This document shows positions 1 through 7,619 of a stretch of DNA of 21,531 nucleotides, piece by piece. The position numbers and the translations under genes are program-made. Numbering within the stretch: the stretch's first letter is position 1; each line of letters opens with the position of its first letter. Source of the stretch: JBEVNX01 sp040507895 (lineage in GTDB: Bacteria; Desulfobacterota; Binatia; JACPRU01); the NCBI GenBank assembly GCA_040507895.1, contig JBEVNX010000196.1, positions 1 to 21,531 of the forward strand. Reading direction: 5' to 3'. The notes under the pieces are model-generated. The model was not told the DNA's origin and ran no database searches. It saw only the letters and a program-made list of their open reading frames with translations.

Positions 1-177
1 AGTGGCATGGGGGGCGTGGAGGAATGGCCTTCCTTGCCGTCCTGCGCCGCTACACGCGGCTTCGGACTCCCCTAATCGGCACCGGGCTGGGGTGTGGGGT
101 CTGTGGCCCCGACCCGGCGTGCCCCGCCCCGTAGCATCTGCGTAGTATCCGGGTTTCCCGAAACGAGCTAAGTGTAG
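1..177. other. Leading stretch without a recognisable gene
   Basis: I find no credible coding region here. It lies downstream of the minus-strand tRNA. It contains a perfect 5-bp stem (46-50 with 56-60, loop TACAC) and a weak CGGG-TTT-CCCG inverted repeat near 149-160. Neither is followed by a T-run in either direction, so I do not call a terminator. A gene may continue beyond the left edge, but nothing in the 177 bases shows it. Confidence 0.4.
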
Positions 178-251
178 TCGGGGCGGGCGGATTTGAACCG
201 CCGACCACCTACACCCCAAGCAGGTGCGCTACCAGGCTGCGCTACGCCCCG
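178..251 (-). tRNA. tRNA-Pro (anticodon GGG)
   Basis: The reverse complement folds as a full cloverleaf. The 7-bp acceptor stem pairs CGGGGCG (245-251) with CGCCCCG (179-185), with discriminator A at 178. The T arm is GGCGG-TTCAAAT-CCGCC. The anticodon stem is CCTGC/GTAGG with one G-U pair, closing the loop TTGGGGT, so the anticodon GGG occupies 215-217. It decodes CCC and CCU proline codons, which suits this GC-rich genome. The 3' CCA is not encoded: the bases after the discriminator read CTAC, so CCA must be added enzymatically. Confidence 0.96.
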
Positions 252-260
252 AAGCTCGCA

Positions 261-289
261 AAGCTATCCGAGCCCCTGCGGACCGTCAA
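261..289 (-). promoter_or_regulatory. Sigma70-type promoter of tRNA-Pro
   Basis: On the minus strand a -35 box TTGACG (284-289) is separated by exactly 17 bases from a -10 box TAGCTT (261-266). The -10 ends 10 bases before the 5' end of the tRNA. The -35 matches consensus at 5 of 6 positions, and the spacing and position fit a strong tRNA promoter. This was read from the sequence and not tested. Confidence 0.7.
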
Positions 290-308
290 ATCGCGCGGGC
301 CGGCAACG

Positions 309-332
309 GCCGCTCTTCGGCAAAGAGGCGGC
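309..332. other. Hairpin upstream of the glycosyltransferase gene
   Basis: Bases 309-317 pair with 323-332 as a 9-bp stem with one bulged G at 327 and a 5-base loop. It lies in the roughly 165-base gap between the divergent tRNA promoter and the glycosyltransferase gene. No T-run follows on either strand, so it is not a standard terminator. It may be chance in GC-rich DNA. I found no convincing promoter for the glycosyltransferase in the rest of this gap. Confidence 0.3.
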
Positions 333-416
333 GGCGCTGGAGAGCACGTCGCCGATCGAAGGCGCGCCCGGCGATTTCTTGCAGTTGCATCATCGATTCG
401 CCACTGTTCGGGGAGC

Positions 417-2093
417 GTGAACGCCGCCGATGCCGTCTCGGTCGATGCCGAGCCGCACGAGGGTGCCGCTTCCGTGCGATTTCACGGGATTTGGCCGATC
501 CTCATGCTCGGCGCGCTCGCGCTCGGCTTGGCGCTGTTCGAAACGCGCGAGCTGCCGCTGATCGATCGCGACGAGGGTCGCTACGCCGAAGGCGCGCGCG
601 AGATGCTCGCTTCAGGCGATTGGCTCGTACCCCGGTTGTTCGGTGTTCCCTATCTGGAGAAGCCACCGCTCTTCTTCTGGATGACCGCGGCCTCGTGCGG
701 GCTCGTGGGTGTCGACGAGCTCGGCGCCCGGCTCGTCTCGGCGCTTGCCGCGGCGGTCGGCGTGGTGGTCACCGGTCTCTTCGCCCGTCGGGCCTTCGGT
801 CGCCGCGCCGGCGTGTTGGCGGCGGCCGTGCTGGCCACCAGCGGCCTCTACCTCGTGCTCGCGCGAGTGGTGATCACCGACATGCTGTTCAGCGTCCTCG
901 TGACCGGCGCGCTCGTGAGCTGGTTCCTCGCCGAGACGGAGAAGCGCAGCTTCCTGCCTTTCTGGTTGCTTGCCGCGGCGGCCACGCTCACCAAGGGACC
1001 GGTCGCCGCCGTGCTCTGCGGCCTGGTGGGTCTCGGGTACCTCGCGTCGGAGCGCAGCCTCGGCGACCTGCGCTCCCTGCGCTTCTGGATCGGGATGCCG
1101 GTCTTCCTCGCGATCGTGCTCTCGTGGTTCGCGCTCGTCGAGATCCGCTACCCCGGATTTGTGTACTTCTACGTCTACAAGGAGCACCTACTGCGTGTTG
1201 CGGGCGACGAGCATCGGGAGCCGTTCTTCTGGTACTTGCCTTGGGTGCTCGCCGGCTGGCTGCCGTGGACGCCGATCGCCGTGGCCCTTGCTCCCGCGAT
1301 CGGCCGCCGCCTTTCCGAGCAGACGGCGCGGGGCCGCGCGGCGCGGTTCGTGGCGATCTGGGCCTGTGTAGTCCTCGTGTTCTTCAGCATCGCGCGCGGC
1401 AAGCTCGTGCCGTACATCCTGCCGATGTTCCCCGCGATGGCGATCCTACTCGGCGATGCGCTCGACGACTGGCTCGAAGACCGTGCCGCGTCTGCGGCCG
1501 TCAGCCGGAGCGTATACGCGATCGCCGCGTGTTTGCTGCTCGCGGTGCTCGCCGTCCCGTACGCCGTATGGGCGTCGCCCGCGACGGTGCCGCCGCATCT
1601 CGTGGCGTTGGTGCCTTCGGCTCTGCTGGCCGCTGCGGCAGTGCTTCTGGCGTTGGCGCGCTCCCACAGCCTGCGTCCGATCGCCGCGGTGGCCGCGTCG
1701 GTCGCCGCTCTGGAGTGTGTCGTGGTGCTCGTGGCATCGCCCATTCAGCGTCAGCTGACCACGTGGCCGGTCGTCGACATCCTCCAGAAGGAGCTCCGCC
1801 CCGACGACGAGGTCGTGCTCTACAGCGGTTACTTCCCGAACGTGCCGTTCTACCTGCAGCGCATTCCCCTCTTCGTCGAGGGCAACCGCGAGCTAGATTT
1901 CGGGGTCTCGCTCGAGGGCTCGGGGCCGGCGATCGTGAAGAACATCGCCGAGCTCGAGCGGCGCGTCGGCAGGCGCCGGCTCTTGCTGGTGCTGCGCACA
2001 CGCGAGCGCGACCTGCAGCGTCTGTCGCGCATGCCGGGCACGCGTCTCCTCTACAAGGGGCGCTCGTCGTCGCTGGTCGAGCGCCGCCCGTGA
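417..2093 (+). CDS. PMT/ArnT-type membrane glycosyltransferase
   Basis: This 558-residue integral membrane protein should transfer a sugar from a polyprenyl-phosphate donor to lipid A or another surface acceptor on the periplasmic face of the inner membrane. After a hydrophobic segment at about 25-42, the first periplasmic loop carries DRDEGRYAE (50-58), the acidic signature of the GT39/GT83 (PMT_2/ArnT) fold. EKPPLFFW follows, as in ArnT-like proteins. Many hydrophobic helices follow, then a soluble C-terminal region of about 100 residues. The length fits the family (about 500-600). The start is GTG at 417, with a purine-rich GGGGAG directly upstream but very close; a later in-frame ATG would cut into the first helix. 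The heptosyltransferase gene follows almost without a gap, so the pair looks like an LPS-assembly operon. The sugar and acceptor cannot be told from sequence. Confidence 0.85.
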   Translation: MNAADAVSVDAEPHEGAASVRFHGIWPILMLGALALGLALFETRELPLIDRDEGRYAEGAREMLASGDWLVPRLFGVPYLEKPPLFFWMTAASCGLVGVDELGARLVSALAAAVGVVVTGLFARRAFGRRAGVLAAAVLATSGLYLVLARVVITDMLFSVLVTGALVSWFLAETEKRSFLPFWLLAAAATLTKGPVAAVLCGLVGLGYLASERSLGDLRSLRFWIGMPVFLAIVLSWFALVEIRYPGFVYFYVYKEHLLRVAGDEHREPFFWYLPWVLAGWLPWTPIAVALAPAIGRRLSEQTARGRAARFVAIWACVVLVFFSIARGKLVPYILPMFPAMAILLGDALDDWLEDRAASAAVSRSVYAIAACLLLAVLAVPYAVWASPATVPPHLVALVPSALLAAAAVLLALARSHSLRPIAAVAASVAALECVVVLVASPIQRQLTTWPVVDILQKELRPDDEVVLYSGYFPNVPFYLQRIPLFVEGNRELDFGVSLEGSGPAIVKNIAELERRVGRRRLLLVLRTRERDLQRLSRMPGTRLLYKGRSSSLVERRP

Positions 2094-2095
2094 CC

Positions 2096-3163
2096 ATGCC
2101 GCCGCCCGCTTGCCGAAGAGCCCGCCGGGTGCTCGTCAAAGAGCCGAACTGGCTCGGCGATCTGGTGATCAGCTTACCTGCGCTGCGGGGCGTACGTCGC
2201 GCGTACCCGGAGGCGCGCTTGGCGGTGCTCGTCAAGCAAGAGCTCGCCGGGTTCTTCGAAGGCGTCGAGGGGATCGACGAAGTGATTTCCTACCGCATCG
2301 GCGCGGGAATTCGCGGCTTGGCGGACCGATGGAAGGTGATCGGTGCCGTCCGCGCGGGAGCTTTCGATCTCGCGGTTCTTTTGCCGCGCAGCTTCGAGGC
2401 GGCTTTGTGGATGGCCGCGGCGCGGGTGCCGCGGCGGGCGGGAGCGGCGGCCCAGGGTCGATCGTGGCTGCTGACCGATGCCCTGAAGACGTCGCCCGTA
2501 GCTCCCGCGCGCCACCAGGCGAACGACTACCTCGATCTATTTCGCGCGACTCTCGGCATCGAAGGATCCGTCGAGGACGTCCGCATCACCGCCGCCCCCG
2601 CGCGAACGGCCAAGGTGCGAGCTTGGCTCGCAGAGCGCCGGCGCGGCGATGGCCCGCTGATCGCTATCGCTCCGGCCGCAGCATACGGGCCTGCCAAGGA
2701 GTGGCCAGCGGATCGCTATGCCGCGCTCATCGATCAGCTCGGCGAAGGCGACGGCGCCGAGTGCGTGCTGGTCGGCACGGCGGCGGAGCGTGCTCGATGC
2801 GCGGAAATCGCCGCAGCTAGCCGAACCGGCGCGCTGGTCGCAGCCGGCGAGACGGACGTAGGCGATCTGGTGGCGCTCCTCTCGTTGTGTGGCGCGTTTG
2901 CAGGTAACGACTCGGGGGCCATGCACGTCGCTGGCGCCCTGGGGATTCCGACGGTGGGCATCTTCGGCTCCACACGACCGCTGCGCACCGGTCCGCTCGG
3001 TCCGCGGACCCGGGTGCTCTACGAGCAGATCGCCTGTAGTCCGTGTCTCGATCGCACTTGCCGATTTGGCCACTACGAGTGTCTTCGGCGCATCGGGGTC
3101 GCGAACGTCGTCGCCGCCCTCGCCGACCTCGGCGCCTTCGCGTCGCGCCCTGGGCTTCGCTAG
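2096..3163 (+). CDS. waaF: LPS heptosyltransferase (GT9, WaaF-like)
   Basis: This cytoplasmic GT9 enzyme of 355 residues should add L-glycero-D-manno-heptose to the LPS inner core from ADP-heptose. The N-terminus reads VLVKEPNWLGDLVISLPALR, the Rossmann start typical of the family (compare RPNWIGD in WaaF). The nucleotide-sugar domain carries the hallmark NDSGAMHVAGALGIPTV followed by FGSTRP, and then a cysteine-rich stretch (CSPC, TCRFGHYECL) seen in heptosyltransferase II. The upstream gene stops at 2093. ATG at 2096 is chosen, but an in-frame GTG at 2090 overlaps that stop as GTGA and is nearly as good; neither has a clear ribosome binding site. Family membership is secure. Heptosyltransferase II rather than another GT9 member is likely but not proven. 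Confidence 0.88.
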   Translation: MPPPACRRARRVLVKEPNWLGDLVISLPALRGVRRAYPEARLAVLVKQELAGFFEGVEGIDEVISYRIGAGIRGLADRWKVIGAVRAGAFDLAVLLPRSFEAALWMAAARVPRRAGAAAQGRSWLLTDALKTSPVAPARHQANDYLDLFRATLGIEGSVEDVRITAAPARTAKVRAWLAERRRGDGPLIAIAPAAAYGPAKEWPADRYAALIDQLGEGDGAECVLVGTAAERARCAEIAAASRTGALVAAGETDVGDLVALLSLCGAFAGNDSGAMHVAGALGIPTVGIFGSTRPLRTGPLGPRTRVLYEQIACSPCLDRTCRFGHYECLRRIGVANVVAALADLGAFASRPGLR

Positions 3164-3204
3164 CGGCGGTCGCTGTTGTAAGAATGGCGAACGACCGAAG
3201 CCGC

Positions 3205-3209
3205 AGGAG
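3205..3209 (+). promoter_or_regulatory. Ribosome binding site of cysC
   Basis: AGGAG lies 6 bases before ATG 3216. It fixes the start of cysC, because the same frame stays open far upstream through the end of waaF. Confidence 0.8.
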
Positions 3210-3215
3210 AGCTGG

Positions 3216-3833
3216 ATGACCGTACAGAAGGCGACTCACATCACCTGGCACGAGGGAGACGTGACACGGGAGGAGCGCCAAGCGAATCTCGGGCAGAAGG
3301 GCCTGACGGTGTGGATGACCGGCCTTTCGGCGAGTGGCAAGTCGACGATCGCCGTCGCGCTCGAGAAGGTGCTGCTCGCGCGGGGCCGGCATGCGTACCG
3401 GCTCGACGGCGACAACATTCGCTTCGGTTTGAACCGCAACCTCGGCTTCTCGGCGGAGGACCGAGCGGAGAACATCCGGCGCATCGGCGAAGTGGCCAAG
3501 CTCTTCAGCGACGCGGGCATCATCACGATCACGAGCTTCATCAGTCCTTACCGGCAGGACCGGGACCAGGTCCGCAAGCTTCACGACGACGCCAAGCTGC
3601 CGTTCCTCGAAGTCTACGTGGATTGTCCGCTCGACGAAGCGGAGCGGCGGGATCCGAAGGGGCTCTACAAGAAGGCACGCGCCGGGGAAATGAAAGGCTT
3701 CACCGGGATCGACGATCCATACGAGCCTCCGGAGCGGCCGGAGCTCGTGCTGCGCACCGATCGCTTGAGCGTGGCCGATTCGGTTGCCGAGCTGCTCGCG
3801 GCTCTCGAGCGTCTCGGGCTCCTCGAGTCGTGA
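3216..3833 (+). CDS. cysC: Adenylylsulfate (APS) kinase
   Basis: This 205-residue enzyme phosphorylates APS with ATP to give PAPS, the sulfuryl donor and assimilation intermediate. The P-loop GLSASGKST is at 36-44 and the DGDN substrate motif at 64-67. The active-site segment FISPYRQDR holds Ser110 at the position phosphorylated in some homologues, and KGLYKKAR with GFTGIDDPYEPP completes the canonical profile. The length matches stand-alone CysC. It sits 52 bases after waaF, and the next gene starts in its stop codon (TGATG). Its partner enzyme, ATP sulfurylase (sat), lies about 3 kb away on the opposite strand, so the two are not co-transcribed. No CysD/CysN pair and no PAPS or APS reductase is present in the window. 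Confidence 0.95.
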   Translation: MTVQKATHITWHEGDVTREERQANLGQKGLTVWMTGLSASGKSTIAVALEKVLLARGRHAYRLDGDNIRFGLNRNLGFSAEDRAENIRRIGEVAKLFSDAGIITITSFISPYRQDRDQVRKLHDDAKLPFLEVYVDCPLDEAERRDPKGLYKKARAGEMKGFTGIDDPYEPPERPELVLRTDRLSVADSVAELLAALERLGLLES

Positions 3834-4363
3834 TGCCCACCGACGACCGAGGCTTGCAGTTTGCCGAAGCCTGGTTCCGGCTCCTCGCCGAGGCTGCTCA
3901 CGGCACCCGTGCGGCGCAGGGAACGCTTCGCGGTCTCGCAGAGGGACAGCTCACTCCCGAAAAGCTCGCGCAGCGCATCGCCGGCTGGCTGCCGGCGGGA
4001 ATAGCGCCCCCGAGCGCCGAGAAGCTCGCGCAGTGGAGCGAGGATTTGTGGTCGACCATCGGCGTCGTGCCGCGGTCGCGCTACGTCGAATTGCTCGAGC
4101 GCTACGAGGCGCTGCGCGCGCGTCTCGAAGAGGCCGAGGTGACGATTCGCCGGATGAAGCGCCTGCTCTCGGAGAAGGGGCACGAAGGGGATGCGCAGAA
4201 GCTCCTCGACCTATGGTCGAGCGCCGTCGGGGAGACGCTCAAGTCCCAGGCGGAGTGGATGCGAGGGTTGATCGGCGGGGTGGAGGAGGGGCGCGACCAG
4301 GAAACCACGCCGGCCAGGCCGCAAGCGCCGAAACGGAGGCGGAGAAAACCGGCCGACGATTAG
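3833..4363 (+). CDS. Small coiled-coil protein, possibly phasin/PhaE-like
   Basis: I cannot assign this 176-residue protein firmly. It has no signal peptide or membrane segment. The N-terminal half is helical with several tryptophans (AWFRLL, GWLPAG, QWSEDLW). A charged coiled coil (YVELLERYEALRARLEEAE...) runs from about 84 to 112, introduced by VVPRSRY. A second amphipathic stretch contains WSSAVGETLKSQAEWMRGLI, and the C-terminus is a basic tail (KRRRRK). This arrangement resembles the C-terminal part of PhaE-type PHA-synthase subunits and phasins, which bind hydrophobic granules, but no PHA synthase is nearby. ATG 3833 overlaps the cysC stop as TGATG, so it is probably translationally coupled to cysC. 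The role is unknown and the phasin idea is inference. Confidence 0.7.
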   Translation: MPTDDRGLQFAEAWFRLLAEAAHGTRAAQGTLRGLAEGQLTPEKLAQRIAGWLPAGIAPPSAEKLAQWSEDLWSTIGVVPRSRYVELLERYEALRARLEEAEVTIRRMKRLLSEKGHEGDAQKLLDLWSSAVGETLKSQAEWMRGLIGGVEEGRDQETTPARPQAPKRRRRKPADD

Positions 4364-4435
4364 TCCTTGGGTTGCCCGCGCGAGGCGACGAGCTGAGCGG
4401 AGCCGTCAGCGTGCGAGGGCGCGCCGCCGGATACG

Positions 4436-5314
4436 ATGCCGACTTACCAATTCAAGCAGGTCGATGCGTTCACCTCGCGCCCTTGCTTCGGCAACCCCGT
4501 CGCCGTGGTGATGGGCGCGGACGGGCTCGAGGCGGAGGAGATGCAGCGGGTCGCGGCGTGGACGAACCTCTCGGAGACCACGTTCGTCCTCAGGCCGACG
4601 GTGGCGCAGCCCGCGTACCGGTTGCGTATCTTTACCCCCGAGCACGAACTACCCTTCGCTGGGCATCCGACCATCGGGTCGTGCCATGCCGTCCTCGAGG
4701 CGCGGGTCGTGGTGACGGACGATGGAAGACTGGTACAGGAATGCGGAGCCGGAAACCTGCCACTGCGGGTCGAGGGTGAGGGGCTGCAACGCTGGGTGCA
4801 CGTCGAGGCGCCGGAAGCGAAATTCGTCGGGGAGCTCCCCGAGTTGAGGGCATCGACGTCGGCGGCGCTCGGACGTCAGATCGCCGCGTCCCCGGCGCCG
4901 ACCGCGTTGCGCAACGGGCCGACGTGGCTGTTCGTCCACTTCGAGGACACGACCGACGTGGCGGCGCTCGAGCCCGACCTGTCGGCGGTGGCGAAGCTCA
5001 GCCGGGAACACTCGCTCAGTGGCATCGCGGCCTTCGCCTTCGTCGCTCGTGGCGAATTCGCGGTCCATATCCGTTGCTTCGCGCCGCTGTTCGGGGTCCC
5101 GGAGGATCCGGTGACGGGTAGCGCCAACGCCGCGTTGCCGGCCTACCTCGCGCGTCATGGATTGCTCGGGCGAACGGGCCGCGAGTATCTCGCCACGCAA
5201 GGCACCGAGCTGGGACGCGACGGGCGAGTCCGCGTCCGCGTGTTGGACACAAACGGGAGGTCGGAAATCGGCGGCCAGGCGGTGACGGTGGTCGAGGGCG
5301 AGATCGCGACTTGA
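4436..5314 (+). CDS. PhzF-family epimerase/isomerase
   Basis: This 292-residue protein has the duplicated diaminopimelate-epimerase-like fold of the PhzF family. It opens with QVDAFTSRPCFGNPVAVV and carries the general acid/base glutamate in NLSETTF (Glu47, equivalent to the catalytic Glu of PhzF). GHPTIGS follows at about 77-83, with the second-half signature EDPVTGSANAALPAY near the C-terminus. PhzF itself isomerises trans-2,3-dihydro-3-hydroxyanthranilate in phenazine synthesis, but no phenazine genes are here and most family members have unknown substrates. The start is ATG 4436, 72 bases after the preceding gene, without a strong ribosome binding site. It converges on the DUF3047-like gene, with 45 bases between the two stops and no clear terminator. 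Confidence 0.88.
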   Translation: MPTYQFKQVDAFTSRPCFGNPVAVVMGADGLEAEEMQRVAAWTNLSETTFVLRPTVAQPAYRLRIFTPEHELPFAGHPTIGSCHAVLEARVVVTDDGRLVQECGAGNLPLRVEGEGLQRWVHVEAPEAKFVGELPELRASTSAALGRQIAASPAPTALRNGPTWLFVHFEDTTDVAALEPDLSAVAKLSREHSLSGIAAFAFVARGEFAVHIRCFAPLFGVPEDPVTGSANAALPAYLARHGLLGRTGREYLATQGTELGRDGRVRVRVLDTNGRSEIGGQAVTVVEGEIAT

Positions 5315-5359
5315 CCAGCGCCGTGACGAGTCGAAGACGAGGGTTGGAACCGCCGCCGA

Positions 5360-6436
5360 CTAGAGCACTCTGTGCCGTCGCGCGTGGGTGCCGACTTCGA
5401 TGTCAGCGAACTCGGCGATGCCCTCGCCGTGGCGGAAGAGGCTGACGGCGATCAGCCAGACTCCGACGATACGCTTGGGCGGAGCGCCGAGCGCGCGCGA
5501 ATAGTCTTCGTAGAGGTTTTGCTCCTGGCTTTGCCAGACCCCGAGCCCCTCGGCGCCGGAGCGGACGACCATGTGGGTCTCCCTCGGCGCCCAGGTCGGT
5601 AGCGGGCACGTGAAAAACGAGCCGGCGGGGAGCGCAGCGCTCCAGTAGTAGGTGAGGTCGAGACCGGTGTCGAACTCGACCGCGAGCGACAGGTAATCGT
5701 GGGTCGGGATCGTATTCTCGGCTTCGCGAGCGGGAAGCTTCGAGACCAGCCAGCGCCAGGAGATCGTCGTGTCGGGCGTCAGCTCGAGGTTCGCGCGCGT
5801 TTGCAGGATGCCGACGTCTTCGTGCGTGTGCACGGAGATCGAAGTGCGACCGTCGTGGGGACGCGCCTCGAAGATCTCGCCGGCGCCCAGGAACCAGAGA
5901 TACTCCCAGCCCGCTGGCGTGGCGACGGGCGAAGCGAGGCGGCGGCACTCGGAAGCGACCAGCGGGTCTTGCGGCGAAAGCTCCGCGAGCCGCCTCAAGC
6001 CCTCGGACGCCGAGCCGCGCCAGCGAATGACCACCACGTCGATGCCGCCGCCGACGCCCTGGTACGCTTCGAGCGGCGTGGCGAGCGCGCCCTCGCGCGT
6101 TCCCCATTCGCCCTGATACGTCGCGAAGTGGAGCGAGCCGCGAGCTGCGGCGCGGAACGTGAACGTGTCGCGCGTTCCCTTGAAGATGGTCCCGTGCTCT
6201 CCGAGCCGTGCCCAGAGGTGAAAGCAAGGACCGCCCCACAAGCCGAGCTCCTCCGAGAGAACGACCTTGCCCGCGGCGAGCCAAGTCGCATCGTCGCCTT
6301 CCGCCACGGTGAGCCCGGAGTCGATCCAGGGGGGCCGATTCCCCGGCAGATGCAGCAGGCGCCAGTCCGCGACCGGACCGTTCGCCGGCTGCGCCGAGCT
6401 CTCGACGAGCGCGCGGTAGCGATCGGCGAAGGTCAC
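5360..6436 (-). CDS. DUF3047-like protein with an extra N-terminal domain
   Basis: The C-terminal half (about residues 215-350) resembles DUF3047. It has a beta-rich WRWLVSKLP segment, then YLSLAVEFD, a WAPRETHMVVRSG stretch, DYSRALGAPPKRIVGVWLIA and FADIEV near the end. The N-terminal part (about 25-150), with WIDSGLTVAEGDDATWLAAG and WGGPCFHLWARLG, looks like a separate beta domain. It recalls PA-IL/LecA-type sugar-binding modules, but that likeness is only an impression. There is no signal peptide or lipobox. The start is GTG 6436, overlapping the sat stop as GTGA, so it is the last gene of the sulfur block and probably coupled to sat. The function is unknown. Confidence 0.72.
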   Translation of the reverse strand: MTFADRYRALVESSAQPANGPVADWRLLHLPGNRPPWIDSGLTVAEGDDATWLAAGKVVLSEELGLWGGPCFHLWARLGEHGTIFKGTRDTFTFRAAARGSLHFATYQGEWGTREGALATPLEAYQGVGGGIDVVVIRWRGSASEGLRRLAELSPQDPLVASECRRLASPVATPAGWEYLWFLGAGEIFEARPHDGRTSISVHTHEDVGILQTRANLELTPDTTISWRWLVSKLPAREAENTIPTHDYLSLAVEFDTGLDLTYYWSAALPAGSFFTCPLPTWAPRETHMVVRSGAEGLGVWQSQEQNLYEDYSRALGAPPKRIVGVWLIAVSLFRHGEGIAEFADIEVGTHARRHRVL

Positions 6437-7593
6437 GACTGCCTCATCGCACGGATCAGGATATCGGCGACTTCCGCGCGCGAGAATTCCATCGGCGGCC
6501 GCTCGCCCCGCGAAAGCATCTCGCGCACTTTGGTGCCGGAGAGCGCGATGTGGTGCTCCTTGGGATGCGGGCAGGTCTTCGTCGAGGCCATGCCTTCACA
6601 GCGCTGGCACCAGAACGTGTGCTCGTAGAAGAGCGGGGTGATACCGATCTCTTCCGTCGAGAAGTGGTCGAAAATCCGGTGCGCGTCGTACGTTCCGTAG
6701 TAGTCGCCGACACCCGCGTGATCCCGGCCGACGATGAAGTGCGTGCAGCCGTAGTTCTTGCGCATCAGCGCATGAAAGATCGCCTCGCGAGGGCCCGCAT
6801 AGCGCATGTTGGCCGGCAACACCGAGAGCACGACGCGGTCGGCCGGATAGTAGTCCTGAAGCAGGGCTTTGTAGCATTCCATCCGCACGACCGCGGGAAT
6901 GTCGTCGCCCTTGGTCTCGCCGACGAGCGGATGCACGAGAAGTCCGTCGCAGCTCTCGAGCGCGCACTTTTGCAGGTACTCGTGCGCGCGGTGAATCGGG
7001 TTGCGCGTCTGGAACGCGACGATGCGCCGCCAGCCCTTCTCGGCGAACAGCGCGCGCGTCTGCAGGGGATCGAGCCGGTGCGATTGAAACTCGATCTCGC
7101 TCGGCCGATCGAGCACGGTCACCTTGCCGCCGAGATAGAACTCGCCCTGGTCGTAGACCGCCTTCACGCCGGGATGCGCCTCTTCGGTCGTCCGGTAGAC
7201 TTCCGCAGCCTCGCGCCTCTTGTCGGGTCGATACTTCTCCGCGATGTGAAGGATGGCCAACGGCGTGCCGCCATCTTCGACGAGCGCGACTTCGCTGCCG
7301 GGCTTGTAACGCCGCTCCTCGCTCGCTGACACCGCAAGCGTCACCGGGATCGTCCACGGCAGGCCGTCGGCGAGGCGCATGCGCGTGACCACGGACTCGT
7401 AGTCGGCCTCGCCCATGAAGCCCTCGAGCGGGCTGAACGTGCCGATCGCGATCATCTCGAGATCGGAGATCTCGCGCCGGGTGAGCGTGATCTGCGGCAA
7501 GCTCGCGATTCGCGCCAGCCAGCTCCTTCGCACTTCCGCATCGGCGAATCGCTGGACGAGGGTCCCGCCATGCGGGGCGATGGGTTCGGTCAT
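6433..7593 (-). CDS. sat: ATP sulfurylase (sulfate adenylyltransferase)
   Basis: This 386-residue single-chain ATP sulfurylase makes APS and pyrophosphate from ATP and sulfate, or runs in reverse in sulfur oxidisers. The nucleotide motif QTRNPIHRAHEY is at 195-206 and GRDHAGVG at 289-296. C329, C332, C341 and H343 form the C-x2-C-x8-C-x-H zinc site found in a subset of bacterial and archaeal homologues. There is no fused APS kinase domain. ATG 7593 is chosen because GAGGAGAAGGAA lies directly upstream; an in-frame ATG 15 codons earlier (7638) would overlap the previous gene and has no such site. It lies 26 bases after the degenerate ThiF gene and overlaps the DUF3047-like gene. Placement with thiocarboxylate-type cysteine genes favours an assimilatory role. 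Confidence 0.95.
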   Translation of the reverse strand: MTEPIAPHGGTLVQRFADAEVRRSWLARIASLPQITLTRREISDLEMIAIGTFSPLEGFMGEADYESVVTRMRLADGLPWTIPVTLAVSASEERRYKPGSEVALVEDGGTPLAILHIAEKYRPDKRREAAEVYRTTEEAHPGVKAVYDQGEFYLGGKVTVLDRPSEIEFQSHRLDPLQTRALFAEKGWRRIVAFQTRNPIHRAHEYLQKCALESCDGLLVHPLVGETKGDDIPAVVRMECYKALLQDYYPADRVVLSVLPANMRYAGPREAIFHALMRKNYGCTHFIVGRDHAGVGDYYGTYDAHRIFDHFSTEEIGITPLFYEHTFWCQRCEGMASTKTCPHPKEHHIALSGTKVREMLSRGERPPMEFSRAEVADILIRAMRQS

Positions 7594-7619
7594 TTCCTTC
7601 TCCTCGATCGATCGAACGT

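Noticed and set aside
224..2089. A very long plus-strand open frame running through the glycosyltransferase gene and joining waaF
   Set aside because: The product upstream of waaF is a low-complexity arginine/alanine-rich shadow of the real glycosyltransferase frame; only the part from about 2090 onward has a recognisable family.
5315..5374. Possible terminator between the convergent PhzF and DUF3047-like genes (GCAC-TCT-GTGC near 5364-5374)
   Set aside because: Only a 4-bp stem with no T-run and lying inside the DUF3047-like coding end.
5699..7329. Long plus-strand frames opposite the DUF3047-like and sat genes
   Set aside because: Antisense shadows of genes with clear family motifs, with no ribosome binding sites or known domains.
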